Shown in pieces: positions 6,749 to 7,530 of a DNA stretch of 7,530 nt. The stretch lies in contig DJXF01000124.1 in NCBI GenBank assembly GCA_002449635.1, forward strand, positions 1-7,530. Reading direction: 5' to 3'. The DNA is from Clostridiales bacterium UBA7011 (lineage in GTDB: Bacteria; Bacillota; Clostridia; Oscillospirales; Butyricicoccaceae). Each line of letters begins with the position of its first letter. Within the stretch, counting starts at the first letter, position 1. A program made the position numbers and the translations under genes. The notes below the pieces were generated by a model. The model had not been told where the DNA came from. It did not search any database and saw only the letters and a list, made by a program, of their open reading frames with translations.

Positions 6749-6772
6749 CAAAAACGCGCAGAAGTGTATAAT
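6745..6772 (+). promoter_or_regulatory. Sigma-A (sigma-70-type) promoter of alaS
   Basis: The -35 box TTGACA (6745-6750) and -10 box TATAAT (6767-6772) both match consensus exactly and are separated by 16 bp, one base under the optimum. Transcription should start near 6779. The -35 box contains the TGA stop of the U32 gene (6746-6748), so the promoter begins within that coding sequence. Confidence 0.88.
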
Positions 6773-6778
6773 AAACAC

Positions 6779-7007
6779 GATACAGCAATTCAGGCAATGA
6801 TGAAACGAGACAGCTGTGATTCCCTTTCAGAGAGCGGGGGACGGTGGAAGCCCCGCAGTGTGAAGCGCTGTCAGCCATTTCTGAGCCATTCGGGAAGGAA
6901 CCGAATCGTCCGCCCGCGTTAAGGGCACACTGAGATGCCGGTCAATCGGCAAATTAGGGTGGTACCGCGAACAGAGCCTTCGCCCCTATACGGGCGGAGG
7001 CTTTTTT
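6779..7007 (+). promoter_or_regulatory. T-box riboswitch, tRNA-Ala responsive, controlling alaS
   Basis: The leader binds uncharged tRNA and allows transcription into alaS only when alanyl-tRNA is scarce. Visible parts of stem I are TTCAG (6789-6793) with CTGAG (6881-6885), GACAGC (6809-6814) with GCTGTC (6867-6872), and the apical helix GCGGGG (6834-6839) with CCCCGC (6851-6856), next to an AGAGAG bulge. The loop after GCTGTC holds GCC (6874-6876) followed by A, a fitting alanine specifier codon. Smaller hairpins follow at 6888-6906 (ATTCGG/CCGAAT), 6912-6926 (GCCC/GGGC) and 6936-6951 (TGCCG/CGGCA). The conserved T-box AGGGTGGTACCGCG is at 6956-6969. Its TGGT (6960-6963) should pair with the tRNA 3' end, and the T fits the A discriminator of tRNA-Ala. 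The antiterminator forms from TAGGG (6955-6959) with CCCTA (6984-6988) and GCG (6967-6969) with CGC (6981-6983). It excludes the terminator. The start is inferred from the promoter. Confidence 0.95.
6976..7007 (+). terminator. Intrinsic terminator of the T-box leader
   Basis: GCCTTCGCCC (6976-6985) pairs with GGGCGGAGGC (6992-7001) over 10 bp including one G-U pair, around a six-base loop, and is followed by six T (7002-7007). Its 5' arm shares bases 6981-6985 with the antiterminator, so the two folds are mutually exclusive. As no terminator precedes the leader, it may also stop transcripts arriving from the upstream genes. Confidence 0.93.
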
Positions 7008-7036
7008 GTTGTTTGAAAAAAATTTTTATTATAATC

Positions 7037-7042
7037 TGGAGG
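7037..7042 (+). promoter_or_regulatory. Ribosome binding site of alaS
   Basis: TGGAGG lies 8 nt before the ATG at 7051. It selects that ATG over the in-frame ATG at 7060, which would be 17 nt away. It lies about 30 nt beyond the T-box terminator, outside the switching helices, so control is probably transcriptional rather than translational. Confidence 0.85.
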
Positions 7043-7050
7043 CAATTTTC

Positions 7051-7530
7051 ATGCAGTACATGGGATTAAATGAAATCCGCGAAAAGTTTCTCGCGTTTTT
7101 CGAGTCCAAGGGTCACCTGCGCCTGCCCAGCTTTTCGCTGATTCCGCAGGGCGACAAGTCACTTCTTCTCATCAACTCCGGCATGGCGCCGCTCAAGCCG
7201 TATTTTACCGGCGAACAGGAGCCGCCGCGCCGCCGTGTGACGACCTGTCAGAAATGTATCCGCACCGGCGATATTGAGAATGTCGGCAAGACAGCCCGCC
7301 ACGGCACCTATTTCGAGATGCTCGGCAATTTCTCCTTCGGCGACTATTTTAAGAAGGAAGCCATCTCATGGAGCTGGGAATTCCTGACCGAGGTCATGGG
7401 ACTGGATCCGAATCGCCTGTATCCGTCCATTTATCAGGATGACGAGGAAGCATTTGAGATCTGGAACAAGCAGATCGGTATTCCGGCAGAGCGCATCTTC
7501 CGCTTTGGCAAGGAGGACAACTTCTGGGAG
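7051..7530 (+). CDS. alaS: Alanyl-tRNA synthetase, 3'-truncated by window end
   Basis: AlaRS charges tRNA-Ala with alanine in the cytoplasm. Only the first 160 codons, part of the class II catalytic domain, are in the window; the full enzyme is usually about 870-890 residues. The N-terminus MGLNEIREKFLAFFESKGH (4-22) is the standard AlaRS opening. Motif 1 is at about 37-53 (SLLLINSGMAPLKPYFT). The motif 2 region RTGDIENVGKTARHGTYFEM (71-90) continues into LGNFSFGDYFKKEAI (91-105), with the conserved RHGTYFEM and GDYF segments intact. The frame stays open to base 7530 with no stop. ATG 7051 is chosen for its ribosome binding site; homologues often start at the second methionine (7060), so the first three residues are slightly uncertain. 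Expression is controlled by the T-box leader in front, which reads tRNA-Ala, and the gene identity and the specifier codon agree. Confidence 0.97.
   Translation, partial: MQYMGLNEIREKFLAFFESKGHLRLPSFSLIPQGDKSLLLINSGMAPLKPYFTGEQEPPRRRVTTCQKCIRTGDIENVGKTARHGTYFEMLGNFSFGDYFKKEAISWSWEFLTEVMGLDPNRLYPSIYQDDEEAFEIWNKQIGIPAERIFRFGKEDNFWE

Noticed and set aside
5459..6778. A 439-codon open frame on the minus strand opposite the whole U32 gene
   Set aside because: Its translation has no recognisable domain, and it lies fully antisense to a clearly conserved protein. Its openness follows from the codon bias of a G+C-rich gene on the other strand.
7030..7035. Perfect TATAAT just upstream of the alaS ribosome binding site
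   Set aside because: No good -35 box sits 16-18 bp upstream; the closest, TTGTTG at 7006-7011, matches only 3 of 6 bases. Transcription from it would begin at or within the ribosome binding site. AT-rich sequence after a terminator gives such matches by chance.
1..7530. CRISPR arrays, insertion sequences, tRNA or rRNA genes, attachment sites
   Set aside because: I found no direct-repeat series, transposase or integrase frame, terminal inverted repeats, or tRNA cloverleaf. The only structured RNA seen is the T-box leader.

Overview
This 7.5 kb window is a compact stretch of ordinary bacterial core genome. Every supported gene lies on the + strand and there are almost no intergenic gaps before 6748. 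It most likely comes from a Clostridia-class Firmicute, perhaps an Oscillospirales/Ruminococcaceae-type gut anaerobe. The reasons are moderately high G+C, strong GGAGG-type ribosome binding sites, a T-box leader in front of alaS, a cysteine-rich flavin-dependent thymidylate synthase, and a gene order (mltG, U32 protein, alaS) that recalls the alaS-mltG-U32 neighbourhood of Bacillus subtilis. The taxonomic placement is an inference from protein style, not a database result.

Layout. Positions 2-520 hold the C-terminal part of thyX, cut by the window start. Next come a DUF2156 (MprF C-terminal-like) protein (575-1480), a GNAT-like acyltransferase joined to it by an ATGA overlap (1477-2298), a DJ-1/PfpI protein (2313-2852), 5-formyltetrahydrofolate cyclo-ligase (2842-3408) and a CPBP intramembrane protease (3398-4294). 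After a 49-bp gap follow the endolytic murein transglycosylase MltG (4344-5489) and a U32-family protein (5504-6748). All eight genes could lie on one transcript. No terminator or convincing promoter is visible between them.

From 6745 the regulation changes. A promoter with consensus -35 and -10 hexamers overlaps the stop codon of the U32 gene. It drives a leader of about 270 nt that contains a well-resolved T-box riboswitch: stem I with a candidate GCC alanine specifier, T-box sequence, antiterminator and a competing intrinsic terminator. Behind it is alaS, whose first 160 codons reach the window end. The T-box bulge and the specifier both fit tRNA-Ala, so the leader and its gene agree.

How the genes fit together. 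ThyX and 5-FCL both act on folate one-carbon carriers. MltG and the CPBP protease are envelope proteins. The U32 protein is probably a tRNA or rRNA hydroxylase and sits beside a tRNA-charging gene. The DUF2156/GNAT pair is the least understood part. I see no mobile element, CRISPR array, tRNA or rRNA gene, phage gene or defence island, and no convincing sign of a wholly new system.
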